A model generated the notes under the pieces. The model had not been told where the DNA came from. It saw only the letters and a list, made by a program, of their open reading frames with translations, and made no database searches. Positions 7,668 to 16,564 of a DNA stretch of 64,000 nucleotides are shown here, one piece after another. Position 1 is the first letter of the stretch; every line of letters begins with the position of its first letter. Origin of the DNA: Pseudomonas fildesensis (GTDB lineage: Bacteria; Pseudomonadota; Gammaproteobacteria; Pseudomonadales; Pseudomonadaceae); assembly GCF_001050345.1 (NCBI RefSeq), contig NZ_LFMW01000011.1, positions 183,252 through 247,251 on the forward strand, in the 5' to 3' direction. A program made the translations under genes and the position numbers.

Positions 7668-8317
7668 ATGGCTACCAGCCCAACCTGATAGAGATCATTC
7701 TCGTCGTTGCCACCATCGGCCTTATTCCGCTGGCCGTGGTGACCCTGACGGGTTTCATGAAGATATCCGTGGTGCTGTTTTTGATTCGCAACGCGCTGGG
7801 TGTGCAGCAGACCCCGCCGAACCTGGTGCTGTATGGCATTGCGCTGATCCTTTCGGTGTACGTGACGACGCCGTTGATTGGCGACATGTATCGCCAAGTG
7901 GAAGGGCGCGACTTGAATATGGAAAACGTCGAGCAACTACGGGAGTTCGGCGATGCGCTCAGGCCGCCATTGCAGGCGCATCTGTCGCGGTTCGCCAACG
8001 AAAGCGAGCGCGGCTTTTTCGTGCAGGCCACCGAAACCATCTGGTCGCCCGAAGCCCGCGCCGACCTGCGCGACGATGATCTGGTGGTGTTGGTACCGGC
8101 CTTTGTCAGTTCGGAGCTGACACGCGCCTTCGAGATCGGCTTTCTGTTGTACATCCCGTTTCTGGTGGTGGATTTGTTGGTCGCCAACGTCTTGATGGCG
8201 ATGGGCATGTCGATGGTCTCACCGACGCTCATATCGATACCGCTGAAGATTTTTCTCTTTGTTGCCTTGAGCGGCTGGTCGCGCTTGATGCATGGCCTGA
8301 TTCTAAGTTACGGGTGA
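7664..8317 (+). CDS. sctR: T3SS export apparatus protein SctR
   Basis: A 217-residue FliP/SctR family membrane protein with hydrophobic segments near residues 10-30, 48-70, 160-180 and 190-212. Typical family stretches are visible: T-L-T-G-F-M-K-I-S-V-V-L-F-L-I-R-N-A-L-G and the later F-L-L-Y-I-P-F-L-V-V-D-L-L-V-A-N. SctR pentamers with SctS and SctT form the core of the export gate in the inner membrane. The ATG overlaps the sctQ stop. There are no visible defects. Confidence 0.95.
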   Translation: MNGYQPNLIEIILVVATIGLIPLAVVTLTGFMKISVVLFLIRNALGVQQTPPNLVLYGIALILSVYVTTPLIGDMYRQVEGRDLNMENVEQLREFGDALRPPLQAHLSRFANESERGFFVQATETIWSPEARADLRDDDLVVLVPAFVSSELTRAFEIGFLLYIPFLVVDLLVANVLMAMGMSMVSPTLISIPLKIFLFVALSGWSRLMHGLILSYG

Positions 8318-8321
8318 ATGT

Positions 8322-8591
8322 ATGGGGCAGGACGTTTTTCTTTCGTTGATGAACAAGGCGTTGATGACCGTGCTGTTGCTGTCAGCGCCCGCGTTGGGTA
8401 TCGCCATTGTTGTCGGCCTGGGTGTCGGCTTGTTGCAGGCCCTGACACAAATCCAGGACCAGACCCTGCCGCAGGTGGTGAAGCTGGTTGCCGTGCTGCT
8501 GGTGATCGTGTTTGTCGGGCCGCTGTTGGCCAGCCAGGTCGCCGAACTGGGCAGCGAAGTGCTGGATAACTTCCCTTTGTGGACGCGCTGA
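8322..8591 (+). CDS. sctS: T3SS export apparatus protein SctS
   Basis: An 89-residue FliQ/SctS family protein with the expected two-helix hairpin, hydrophobic residues about 15-40 and 52-75. The conserved A-L-T-Q-I-Q-D-Q-T-L-P turn connects the helices. It assembles with SctR and SctT in the helical export gate. It lies four bases after sctR and six bases before sctT. Size and sequence are standard. Confidence 0.94.
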   Translation: MGQDVFLSLMNKALMTVLLLSAPALGIAIVVGLGVGLLQALTQIQDQTLPQVVKLVAVLLVIVFVGPLLASQVAELGSEVLDNFPLWTR

Positions 8592-8597
8592 GCCGGC

Positions 8598-9410
8598 ATG
8601 GATGCCAATGTCGCCAACGCCTTCCTTGAGGTTGCGTACCCGGTCATCAGCTCTGCGGCGCTGGCGGCCAGCCGTGCCATGGGCGTGGTGCTCATTACCC
8701 CGGCGTTCAATCGCCTCGGCCTGACCGGCATGATCCGCGGCTGCGTCGCGGTGGCTATCGCCATTCCCATGTTCGTACCGGTGTTCGGGGCATTCACTGC
8801 GTTACCCGAGCACGGTAGCTTTTTTCTCGCGGGCTTGATGATCAAGGAGATACTGATCGGCGTGCTCATCGGCCTGTTATTCGGCATTCCGTTCTGGGCG
8901 GCCGAGGTAGCGGGGGAACTGGTCGATCTACAGCGTGGCTCGACCATGGCACAACTGGTCGACCCCTTGTCGTCCGGCGAGTCCAGCGTCATGGCGACGC
9001 TTTTGACAGTGATGCTGATTACGCTGTTCTTCATGTCGGGCGGTTTCATCCTGTTGGTCGACGGCTATTACCACAGTTACCAGTTGTGGCCGGTAACCGC
9101 GTTTACCCCCTTGTTCGCCAGTTCGGCGCTGATGGCCGTGTTGTCGATTCTCGACCAGGTGATGCGCGTCGGCGTGATCATGGTTTCGCCGCTGATCATC
9201 TGTTTGCTGGTCACCGACCTGATGCTCGCGTACCTGTCGCGGATGGCGCCAAGCCTGCACATTTTCGATATGTCGTTGCCGGTAAAGAACCTGTTCTTCA
9301 CGGTGTTGATGGTGATCTACATCGGCTTCCTGATTCCGGTGATGCTCGACCAATTGGCCGAGTTTCGCGGCACCGTTGAGTTCCTCAAAACACTGGCAGG
9401 TTCTTTATGA
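8598..9410 (+). CDS. sctT: T3SS export apparatus protein SctT
   Basis: A 270-residue FliR/SctT family membrane protein with about six hydrophobic segments. Recognisable elements are R-A-M-G-V-V-L-I-T-P-A-F-N-R near the N-terminus and the middle block in which G-E-L-V-D-L-Q-R-G-S leads into M-A-Q-L-V-D-P. It closes the SctRST gate complex. The ATG at 8598 is the natural start just after sctS. The stop at 9408-9410 is followed by 24 bases before the sctU start, the largest gap inside the export-gate block. Confidence 0.94.
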   Translation: MDANVANAFLEVAYPVISSAALAASRAMGVVLITPAFNRLGLTGMIRGCVAVAIAIPMFVPVFGAFTALPEHGSFFLAGLMIKEILIGVLIGLLFGIPFWAAEVAGELVDLQRGSTMAQLVDPLSSGESSVMATLLTVMLITLFFMSGGFILLVDGYYHSYQLWPVTAFTPLFASSALMAVLSILDQVMRVGVIMVSPLIICLLVTDLMLAYLSRMAPSLHIFDMSLPVKNLFFTVLMVIYIGFLIPVMLDQLAEFRGTVEFLKTLAGSL

Positions 9411-9434
9411 GCCTTTCTTTATCGCGGGCCTTGC

Positions 9435-10481
9435 ATGGGCGATAGCAGCGAAGAAAAATCCCAGCCGGCCACGGACAAGAAACTGCGTGATGCGCGGCAG
9501 AAGGGGCAGGTCGCCAAGAGTCAGGATCTGGTCTCCGGGATGGTCATTCTGTTCTGCACACTGTGCATATCGATCCTGTTACCGCAGGCCCAGGCTCAAG
9601 TGTCGGCGTTGCTGGACATGGTTGCATTGCTTTACGTCGAGCCGTTTCACTCCGTTTGGCCTCGGGTGTTGGATACCGCGCAACAGCTTGTGCTGACGAT
9701 CACCTTGCCGGTGGTTTCGGTAACGGTGGGCGTGGTCATTGTGACCAACATCGTCTCCATGCGCGGCGTTGTATTTTCGGTGGAACCGATCAAACCGGAT
9801 TTCAAGCGCATCAACCCGGCTGAAGGGTTCAAGCGTATTTTTTCGATGCGCAGTTTCGTGGAGTTTCTCAAGGGGCTGGTGAAGCTGGTCATGTTGGCTT
9901 TGGCGTTTTACGTGGTCGGCCGGCACGCCTTGCAGGCACTGATGGAATCATCGCGCTGTGGTGCAGAATGTATCGAGTCGACGTTTTACCTTGTGCTCAA
10001 GCCCCTGATGCTGACCGTGCTGGCCGCCTTTTTGCTGGTCGGTTGCGTCGACGTGTTGATGCAGCGCTGGTTGTTTGGCCGCGACATGAAAATGACCCGC
10101 AGCGAGCAGAAACGCGAGCGCAAGGATGTCGATGGTGACCCGCTGATCAAGAGCGAACGCCAGCGCCAGCGTCGGGAAATGCAGGCACTGGCGACCAAAC
10201 TCGGGCTGGGCCGTGCCTCACTGATGATCGGCACCGGCGGCGGTTGGGTCGTCGGCGTGCGTTATGTGCGTGGCGAGACACCCGTCCCCGTTGTGGTTTG
10301 CCGCGCCGAGCCACATGACTCGTTTGCAATGCTGGCCGAAGCGGCGACATTGGGTATCGCCCACGGCATGGCCCCCAAGCTGGCTGCAGACATTGCCAAG
10401 CGTGCAGTGCCTGGTGACCCGGTGCCTGATCATACCTTCCAGGCTGTGGCCGACCTGCTGGTGGCGGCGCGGTTGATTTGA
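9435..10481 (+). CDS. sctU: T3SS switch protein SctU lacking the NPTH motif
   Basis: A 348-residue FlhB/SctU family protein. The charged N-terminus (K-K-L-R-D-A-R-x-K-G-Q-V-A-K-S-Q-D), four membrane segments and the linker M-K-M-T-R-S-E-Q-K-R-E are all typical. In normal SctU the cytoplasmic domain has I-T-N-P-T-H-I-A-V-G and cleaves itself between Asn and Pro. Here the aligned stretch reads I-G-T-G-G-G-W-V-V-G at residues 265-274, so N-P-T-H is replaced by T-G-G-G, while the flanking sequence and the later R-G-E-T-P-x-P are kept. Autocleavage should therefore be impossible. There is no frameshift. It ends four bases from the convergent regulator gene. Confidence 0.92.
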   Translation: MGDSSEEKSQPATDKKLRDARQKGQVAKSQDLVSGMVILFCTLCISILLPQAQAQVSALLDMVALLYVEPFHSVWPRVLDTAQQLVLTITLPVVSVTVGVVIVTNIVSMRGVVFSVEPIKPDFKRINPAEGFKRIFSMRSFVEFLKGLVKLVMLALAFYVVGRHALQALMESSRCGAECIESTFYLVLKPLMLTVLAAFLLVGCVDVLMQRWLFGRDMKMTRSEQKRERKDVDGDPLIKSERQRQRREMQALATKLGLGRASLMIGTGGGWVVGVRYVRGETPVPVVVCRAEPHDSFAMLAEAATLGIAHGMAPKLAADIAKRAVPGDPVPDHTFQAVADLLVAARLI

Positions 10482-10485
10482 AGGT

Positions 10486-13257
10486 TCAACGGGCGCTGCA
10501 GGCGCGCGCCTTCAAACGGTCAAGGTCCGCGGCAATACGCGTCGACCAGAAATGCGCACCCTGGTGTTCGGCTTCGGTCCATGCATCCTGCAGCACGCGA
10601 TGTGTCAGCGGGTTGCCTTGTTTGAGCAGAAGCTGCGCCTTGATACGCAGCAGCTCCGGAATAAACCAGCGCTCCTCGCGGCTTCGAGCGGTTTGCAGGG
10701 TTTCATCGATAATCTCAAGGCCACGATGCTCAAGTCCGAGCATCGCCAACCCCAGGGCGTATTCACTGCGAAGCAGGCTGTAAAGTGGGCTGCCACCCTG
10801 ATCCTGCAACTGTGCCAGTACTTCGCCCAGGCGCGGTACGCCGTCTTCCGACGCGCCCTGGTGGATCCGCAGTATGTACTCGAAACACCGGCTGAACTGG
10901 CGCCACAAATAAAGATCATGACCTTCCAGGCTGTCTTGCAGCACTGACAGGTAGTAGCGCGCCTTTTGCTCATTGCCCAACAATAACGCCGTTGGAATTG
11001 CGCCAACGCACAGCGTGTACCACAGCGTGGCGGGATGATTAAGGCTGATGGCCTGGTGCATATTTTTTTCCAGGGTCGACAGAGCCGCCGCGACATCCCC
11101 CTGCAATAACTGGATTTTCGCCTTGAGTGATCGCGCGGCGATACGTTGGTCGAAATGCAGGTCGATCATGTGGGTGTTCGCCGAGAGCGGGGCGCTCAGG
11201 GCTTCGACCACCGAGCGTCGTGCCTCTTCAAGCCGGCCCATGTGGAACAGCGCATTGGCGCGCATGCGCAGGCCGAGCAACTGCCGCTCGCTGTGGGCCG
11301 CGCTTTGGCTTAACGCCACATACTGGTCGGCCAGTTCAAGTGCGCCAATGTACTGATTCGCGCAGCTTTTATCTTGCCACAGGCCCCACAACGCACGCAG
11401 TTGATGCTCAATGTCATTCAACGTCAGGGCGTCTTCGCTGACTTGCAGCCAGGCTTCGCGGATCTTTGCACCGCCACCAAAGGTCAGCACCATGACGCTG
11501 GCCGAAGCGGTCAATAACAGCATGCGTTGGCAGGGCGGAATGGGTGCGCTTTCGTACAGGGGCTGCAGGCCGCGGTTGACCCAGTCGTAGCATTCAGCGC
11601 TGAGTGAAAGGCGCAACCAGAGCGGGAGGCTGACCAGCGTCAGCTCCACCGCCAACCCATAGTCGCCTCGTGCTGAATAGGCCCAGTCGAGCGCCGCGCG
11701 GACACTGTCGACTTGCGGCCCGTACCGAGCCAGCCAGGTTTGTGGGGTGGTCTTGACGAGGTCTTGTACAGACGCCTTCAGCTCATCCAGTGTCCAGGTC
11801 GCGTGACGCAGCGCGGTGGCACTGGTTTCATCCTGCTCTGCGAGCTTCTGTGCGGCATAGAGCCGGGTGGTTTCCAGCAGCCGGTAGCGTCTGGCCGAGC
11901 CTTGCCCGCATGAGATCACCAGCGACTTGTCCAGCAGGCTTTCCATCAGTTGCGCCGAGGTCTGGGCATCGACGGTAGTCACGGCCTCTACTGCGCGCAA
12001 GGTGAACACTCCGGTGAACACCGACAGCTGACGAAGCATGGCTTGTTCAGCGGGGGAGAGCAGCGCGTGGGTCCAGTCCAGCGCGGCCCCCAGGGTGCGA
12101 TGCCTTGGCAGAGCGGTACGCTGGCCAGTCATTTGCAAGCGAAAGCTGCCGTCGAGCATCTCCACCAGAGGCTCAATGCCGAATGCTCGTACCCGTGCGG
12201 CGGCGATCTCAATCGCCAGCGCATTGCCGTCGAGTTTGCGGCAAATAGCGGCGGCTGCATGGACATCCTGATGCGTAAAGACGTAACCCAGATCGTGCGC
12301 CGCGACGCGCTCGACCAGCAACGCGATGGCGGGGTAGGCCAACGCTTGTGACGTGTCCAGGCGGGCACCCTGCGGCGGAAACGGCAGGGGGGCCAAGTCA
12401 TGCACGAACTCGCCTTCGGCATGCAGCGGCTCACGGCTCGTGACCAGCACCGAGCATTGCCGGGCATTGCGCAGGATCGTCTCGATAGCCTTCGCGGTTT
12501 CTTCGAGGACATGCTCGCAGTTGTCCAGAATGAGCAAGGCCTTGCTGGTGGTTAGGCTATTGGCGATGACGAGCAACGGATCATCGGTCGTGCAGTCGAT
12601 CCCCAAGGCTGCAGCGATGACGACATGCACCAGTTGACCGCGACTAACCGGGGCCAGATCGATAAAACTGACGCCTTGCGGATACTGGAGCAGCATCCGG
12701 TTCGCCAGGGCCAGAGCTACAGTGGTTTTGCCAGTGCCTGCAGGGCCTGTGATGGTCACGAAGCGACGTTGCTCGAGCTGTTGTTCGAGCGTGTTCAGCA
12801 GTTCTTCCCTTCCGAATATCTGCTTTGTCGTGCGTTGAAGTTCAGTGTTCGCAGCCTTGGTGGGCTGTTTGGCGCAGATCAATTGCGCGGTTATCGGCGC
12901 GACGAAACGATAGCCGCGACCCGGGACGGTTACGATGTAGCCGAGGTCGCCATTGGCACCAAATGCACGACGCAACGTCAGGATTTGCGCCCGCAGGTTA
13001 CATTCCTCGACCACCACCCTGGGCCAGACGAGCGTGAGCAGCTCGGCTTTCTCCAGCAACTCACCGACGCGGGTGGCCATGGCGATCAACAAAAGCATCG
13101 CGCGGCTGCCCAAGGGTACGGGCTCGCCGTTTTTCAACAACAAATGATGCTGCGGGCTGAGTACATACGCGCCGAAACAGATCGCATCGCCCGGAACAGG
13201 TATGTCCGGGCTGCTGTCGCAGAGTGTTTTTGCGGGGCTGGGTCTGTCGAGATTCAT
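10486..13257 (-). CDS. Winged-helix, P-loop ATPase transcriptional regulator
   Basis: A 923-residue cytoplasmic regulator. The ATG at 13257 (M-N-L-D-R-P) is chosen over the longer frame starting at 13350. Residues about 25-120 form an OmpR/ToxR-type DNA-binding domain with the typical end G-Y-I-V-T-V-P-G-R-G-Y-R-F-V. An NB-ARC/STAND-like ATPase follows, with Walker A GPAGTGKTT at about 171-179 and LLILDNCEH at about 241-249. The C-terminal 450 residues are helical, probably TPR-like. Such proteins act as signal-driven activators. It converges on sctU with only four bases between, so it may control the secretion genes, but this is inference from position. No signal is known. Confidence 0.75.
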   Translation of the reverse strand: MNLDRPSPAKTLCDSSPDIPVPGDAICFGAYVLSPQHHLLLKNGEPVPLGSRAMLLLIAMATRVGELLEKAELLTLVWPRVVVEECNLRAQILTLRRAFGANGDLGYIVTVPGRGYRFVAPITAQLICAKQPTKAANTELQRTTKQIFGREELLNTLEQQLEQRRFVTITGPAGTGKTTVALALANRMLLQYPQGVSFIDLAPVSRGQLVHVVIAAALGIDCTTDDPLLVIANSLTTSKALLILDNCEHVLEETAKAIETILRNARQCSVLVTSREPLHAEGEFVHDLAPLPFPPQGARLDTSQALAYPAIALLVERVAAHDLGYVFTHQDVHAAAAICRKLDGNALAIEIAAARVRAFGIEPLVEMLDGSFRLQMTGQRTALPRHRTLGAALDWTHALLSPAEQAMLRQLSVFTGVFTLRAVEAVTTVDAQTSAQLMESLLDKSLVISCGQGSARRYRLLETTRLYAAQKLAEQDETSATALRHATWTLDELKASVQDLVKTTPQTWLARYGPQVDSVRAALDWAYSARGDYGLAVELTLVSLPLWLRLSLSAECYDWVNRGLQPLYESAPIPPCQRMLLLTASASVMVLTFGGGAKIREAWLQVSEDALTLNDIEHQLRALWGLWQDKSCANQYIGALELADQYVALSQSAAHSERQLLGLRMRANALFHMGRLEEARRSVVEALSAPLSANTHMIDLHFDQRIAARSLKAKIQLLQGDVAAALSTLEKNMHQAISLNHPATLWYTLCVGAIPTALLLGNEQKARYYLSVLQDSLEGHDLYLWRQFSRCFEYILRIHQGASEDGVPRLGEVLAQLQDQGGSPLYSLLRSEYALGLAMLGLEHRGLEIIDETLQTARSREERWFIPELLRIKAQLLLKQGNPLTHRVLQDAWTEAEHQGAHFWSTRIAADLDRLKARACSAR

Positions 13258-13466
13258 CGTATACCTGTCAGACTGAGGCCTTGACAGCGCCTTTCCATGT
13301 TCATTAGGTATTTGGCAGTATCCGGCAGAATCGTTACTGTTTTGGTACAACTTTCAAACGGCTACGAAACCCCTGTGGCAAGCCCTGGTATCGGTCAGTT
13401 AAGATTTTTTGTGCGTTGTTGACCAAGTCGCAATGCATGAGATGTCAGGCCTGGTCGCAAAACAGA

Positions 13467-13484
13467 CAGGTCTTCCTTGACCTG
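13467..13484 (-). terminator. Probable terminator after the NmrA-like gene
   Basis: CAGGTC and GACCTG flank a six-base loop. On the minus strand the stem is followed by TCTGTTTT, as in an intrinsic terminator, and it lies 20 bases beyond the end of the reductase gene. The stem is short. The remaining 13258-13504 region contains only the presumed promoter of the regulator and nothing else that I recognise. Confidence 0.45.
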
Positions 13485-13504
13485 TAATGCTCAGTGCATT
13501 CACC

Positions 13505-14374
13505 TCAGGCCGACAGTGCGAGCTGGGTGGCGAAGTCTCTATAGGTGTGCAGCTCACGCCCCAGGATTTTGGTCAGGCGCTCTACGTCGCCGGTCTCGGG
13601 AATCATCCCGTCGCTGACATAGCGCTCGGCCATAAGGCGCATTTCATAGGCCATCCATTTCGGCATGAAGTTGGCCACGTTCTGTTCGAAGCCGCTGGGA
13701 TCATCGCCGCCATAAACGACGGGGCGGTCCAGCACATCAGTCCAGATCGCCGCGACGCCCGCACCCGTCAGCGTATCGGGCCCCACCAGGTTGAGGGTTA
13801 CGATTGGCAGCTTGCCCGAAGCCTGATCGAGGCGGACCAGCTCGATGGCCGCCACCTCGGCAATGTCGCGGGCGTCGACCATGGCGATACCCTTGCCGCC
13901 AATCGGCATCGGGTAGACCCCATGGTTAAGGATGACGTCCTTGACCATCACTTCGTTGTCGATGAAATAAGCCGGACGCAATATCGTGGCGTTGAAGCCC
14001 ATCTGCTCGATCATCCGCTCGGCGCCTGACTTGACTGCGAAGTGCGGCACGTTCACGAAGCGATCGGCGTGGAGTACCGAGAGGTACACAACCCGTTCGA
14101 CGCCCGCCTCACGAGCGATATTGAGTGCAAGCAACGCTTGGGTGAATTCGTCCGGTGCCACTGCGTTCAGCAGAAAGAACGTGGAAACGCCGGTGAATGC
14201 GCGTCGCAGTGAGTCGATGTTAAGCATCTCGCCTTGCACAACATCAACATGCGCGGGAAAGTCAGCGGTCGCAGGATCGCGGACGAGAACGCGCACGTCA
14301 GCGCCACGCTTGAGGAGTTGTTCAATAACTTGGCTGCCGACTCTGCCGGTCGCGCCGGTAACGAGGATGGTCAT
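13505..14374 (-). CDS. NmrA-like NAD(P)H-binding atypical reductase
   Basis: A 289-residue protein with an N-terminal Rossmann fold, M-T-I-L-V-T-G-A-T-G-R-V-G-S (G-x-x-G-x-x-G, residues 7-13). Later elements fit the NmrA/atypical SDR family: V-V-Y-L-S-V-L-H-A-D, the P-H-F-A-V-K-S-G-A-E segment and I-L-R-P-A-Y-F. The start at 14374 is preceded by AGGAG. Members include quinone oxidoreductases of the YtfG type and redox-sensing regulators. No substrate can be read from the sequence. It is divergent from a LysR-type gene at 14575, the usual arrangement for a regulator and its target. Confidence 0.85.
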   Translation of the reverse strand: MTILVTGATGRVGSQVIEQLLKRGADVRVLVRDPATADFPAHVDVVQGEMLNIDSLRRAFTGVSTFFLLNAVAPDEFTQALLALNIAREAGVERVVYLSVLHADRFVNVPHFAVKSGAERMIEQMGFNATILRPAYFIDNEVMVKDVILNHGVYPMPIGGKGIAMVDARDIAEVAAIELVRLDQASGKLPIVTLNLVGPDTLTGAGVAAIWTDVLDRPVVYGGDDPSGFEQNVANFMPKWMAYEMRLMAERYVSDGMIPETGDVERLTKILGRELHTYRDFATQLALSA

Positions 14375-14574
14375 GAGGGTGCTCCTGAGGGATTTGAATG
14401 ACAGTGCCAATATCGACGTTTACTGAGTGGTCCGATAGCCCAAAAAATTGGACAGGTTGTTCCATCTGTGGGACGGTTGGACGCTGATCATCATCCTGTC
14501 GAAATGAAATGAGCGGCTAGAAGGTACGTGCACTGTCCGTAGTAACCTTTGCGCCATCACCCTGGGGAACCCAC
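14375..14574. promoter_or_regulatory. Divergent promoter region, reductase and LysR gene
   Basis: This is a 200-base gap between divergent starts. It contains an imperfect dyad, TTGGACAGGTTGTTCCATC, near 14449-14467 and a nearby GGGACGGTT, where a LysR tetramer could bind. No site is certain. Confidence 0.35.
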
Positions 14575-15468
14575 ATGGATTTGCTCGCACTCGCCGATTT
14601 CAATCTTGTTGCTCGGCACGGAGGGTTTGGTCGTGCTGCACGTGCCACCGGCCGGCCGAAAGCGACGCTGTCGCGCCGGGTGGCAGAGCTGGAACGCAGC
14701 CTCGAACTGCGTCTTTTCGAGCGTGGGACGCGAGCGCTGAAACTCACTGAGGAAGGTCGTGCATTGTTCGAGCGCACGGGCGCACTGCTAACCGAGCTGG
14801 ACGAGACAGTGGCGGCCATCGCTACGGGTGGTGCGCGGCCACGCGGCACATTGCGCGTCAGCGCGCCGCTGTTTTTCGCCCAGGCGGCGATGGGCAAGCT
14901 CGCCGCTGGCTTCATGCTCAGATACCCCGAGGTTCGGCTTGAGGTCACCACGGAAGACCGGATTGTCGACATGATTGAAGAAGGTTACGACTTGATCATT
15001 CGAGTCAATCCGGCCCCCAACGAGAGCCTGGTCGGGCGTATCCTTCTGCGTGATCGCCTGGTGATCGTGGCGAGTCCCAACCTCTCTCGTCCTACGGGCA
15101 ATATTGCTGTTCCGGCAGTTGTGCGAGGGTCGGGCGACCGAGGCCCGGTGTGGAATATCACCTCGCCTGCCGGTAAAGAACATATCGCGGTAGATCCGGT
15201 ACTGAGTCTGTCTTCGCTGCTCATGGTCCGTGATGCCATCCGAATTGGGGTAGGTGCCGCGCGCCTTCCCGTTTCACTGGTAGAGGGTGATCTGCGTGAC
15301 GGGACGCTTGTGCATTGGGGCGATGTCGACGGGCCTGAAGTCGCGCTTTGGGCGCTCTATCCTTCAAGGCGACTATTGAGCGCACGCGTGTCTGTATTTC
15401 TCGACTACTTGAAAGAAGCGTTCCCCATGGGCACTCCGGAGGAACTGACAGCCTTCATCGCGACATAG
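14575..15468 (+). CDS. LysR-family transcriptional regulator
   Basis: A 297-residue LTTR. The N-terminal winged helix-turn-helix (residues 1-60) has R-A-A-R-A-T-G-R-P-K-A-T-L-S-R-R-V-A-E-L-E, and the remaining part is the periplasmic-binding-protein-like effector domain (about 88-290). The subfamily with L-E-R-S-L-E-L-R-L-F-E-R-G-T-R is common beside NmrA or SDR genes. It probably controls the divergent reductase gene. The effector is not predictable. The only likely start is ATG 14575. Confidence 0.9.
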   Translation: MDLLALADFNLVARHGGFGRAARATGRPKATLSRRVAELERSLELRLFERGTRALKLTEEGRALFERTGALLTELDETVAAIATGGARPRGTLRVSAPLFFAQAAMGKLAAGFMLRYPEVRLEVTTEDRIVDMIEEGYDLIIRVNPAPNESLVGRILLRDRLVIVASPNLSRPTGNIAVPAVVRGSGDRGPVWNITSPAGKEHIAVDPVLSLSSLLMVRDAIRIGVGAARLPVSLVEGDLRDGTLVHWGDVDGPEVALWALYPSRRLLSARVSVFLDYLKEAFPMGTPEELTAFIAT

Positions 15469-16005
15469 ATCAAAAGAAGAAAAGCCAGGTATCAGCGGGG
15501 AGACAACACGCACTTATTAATTAACGGTGCATCGTCGCCTGTGAAAGTCCGTTCAGCATCAACCAGAGATGACAATTACGCTAATGGTCGCCCACTGCTC
15601 GGACCTTTATCCATTCTCTACTTGTTCATAGTGTGAACCACTGAACCAGCTTTCTAGTTATACGTCCAAGGTGGTGGACGCTTAGACGTCTTTTTTCATT
15701 TTTGCGAGAAGTACTAATTTTCAGTGGGATCGTCGGGTTTTCAGGACTATCGACAGCGTAACAACCCGCTGTATGTACAAGCGATGTACATGTGGAAGCG
15801 TGCTCGATGCGATACCAGGTCCCTTGCCCAAGGCGCCAACATCGCTCACGGCGCCCAACGTGAGGTGCAGCCCCCTTACGTTAAAAGCAAACAAAACTTG
15901 ATAAATGCATAATTGTGGTAAATCCGACGTCTCCCTACTATCGCTTCATAGGCCAATAACAATACGAACGGCCCTACCTGCGAAGAACGATTGTGGAGAT
16001 CACCC
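15469..16005 (+). other. 537-base AT-richer intergenic region
   Basis: No supported gene lies here. A 62-codon frame at 15724-15912 lacks a ribosome site and family resemblance. Near 15662-15696 a weak hairpin (ACGTC...GACGT) followed by TTTTTT could terminate the LysR transcript. ATGTACA occurs twice at 15773-15790, and the remaining sequence presumably carries the old promoter of the dead transporter gene. Confidence 0.5.
15773..15790. promoter_or_regulatory. Helically phased ATGTACA pair, possible operator
   Basis: ATGTACA occurs at 15773-15779 and again at 15784-15790, exactly 11 bases apart, and each contains the palindrome TGTACA. Equal-face spacing suggests a protein-binding site, for example of a GntR-type repressor of the downstream transporter gene, now a pseudogene. 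The repeat is directly seen. The function is a guess. Confidence 0.35.
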
Positions 16006-16557
16006 ATGTCCACGGCGCCTTACGCTACAAGTCCATCCACGGCCACGCCCATGCCGCGAAACAAGCTTTACAAACTGGTGATCGCGTCTTCTATTGGCAA
16101 CGCCCTTGAGTGATTCGATCTGATCATCTACGGTTTCTTCGCCATCACCATCGCGAAACTGTTTTTCCCCACCGCCGACGAGACCGTCTCGTTGTTGCTG
16201 ACGTTGGGCACCTTTGCGGTTTCTTACTTGATTCGACCTTTGGGTGCCGCCGTACTTGGCTCCTACGCCGACCGCGTGGGCCGCAAAGCGGCGATGTTGA
16301 ACTCTATCTGGTTGATGATGCTGGGGACTTTTCTCATCGCTGTCATGCCGACCTACTCGACCATCGGGTTGCTGGCACCCTTGGGGATTTTCCTCGCACG
16401 TCTGATCCAGGGCTTCTCGGCAGGTGGCGAATTTGGCAGTGCCACGGCTTTGCTGGTGGAGCAGGCACCTGAGCGCAAGGGCGTGATTTTGAGTTTCATG
16501 TTTGCCAGTCAAGGCGTCAGCGGGCTTCTGGGCTCCGGTTTCGGATTGCTCTTGACC
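16006..16557 (+). pseudogene. MHS-family (MFS) transporter remnant
   Basis: The reading frame from ATG 16006 starts as a metabolite:H+ symporter: basic N-terminus and then I-G-N-A-L-E before a TGA at 16111-16113. The family has E-W-F-D at this spot, so TGG (Trp) has become TGA. After the stop the frame continues with F-D-L-I-I-Y-G-F-F, the signature G-S-Y-A-D-R-V-G-R-K and L-I-Q-G-F-S-A-G-G-E-F-G. It breaks off after about 184 codons of a protein that is normally about 430 residues. It is fused in frame to a glyoxalase II fragment. It was probably a dicarboxylate, citrate or proline/betaine type carrier. Confidence 0.88.
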
Positions 16558-16564
16558 AAAGCCA

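Noticed and set aside
15724..15912. 62-codon frame in the LysR-transporter gap
   Set aside because: It starts with TG-type alternatives, lacks a ribosome site and has no family resemblance; it overlaps the presumed operator.
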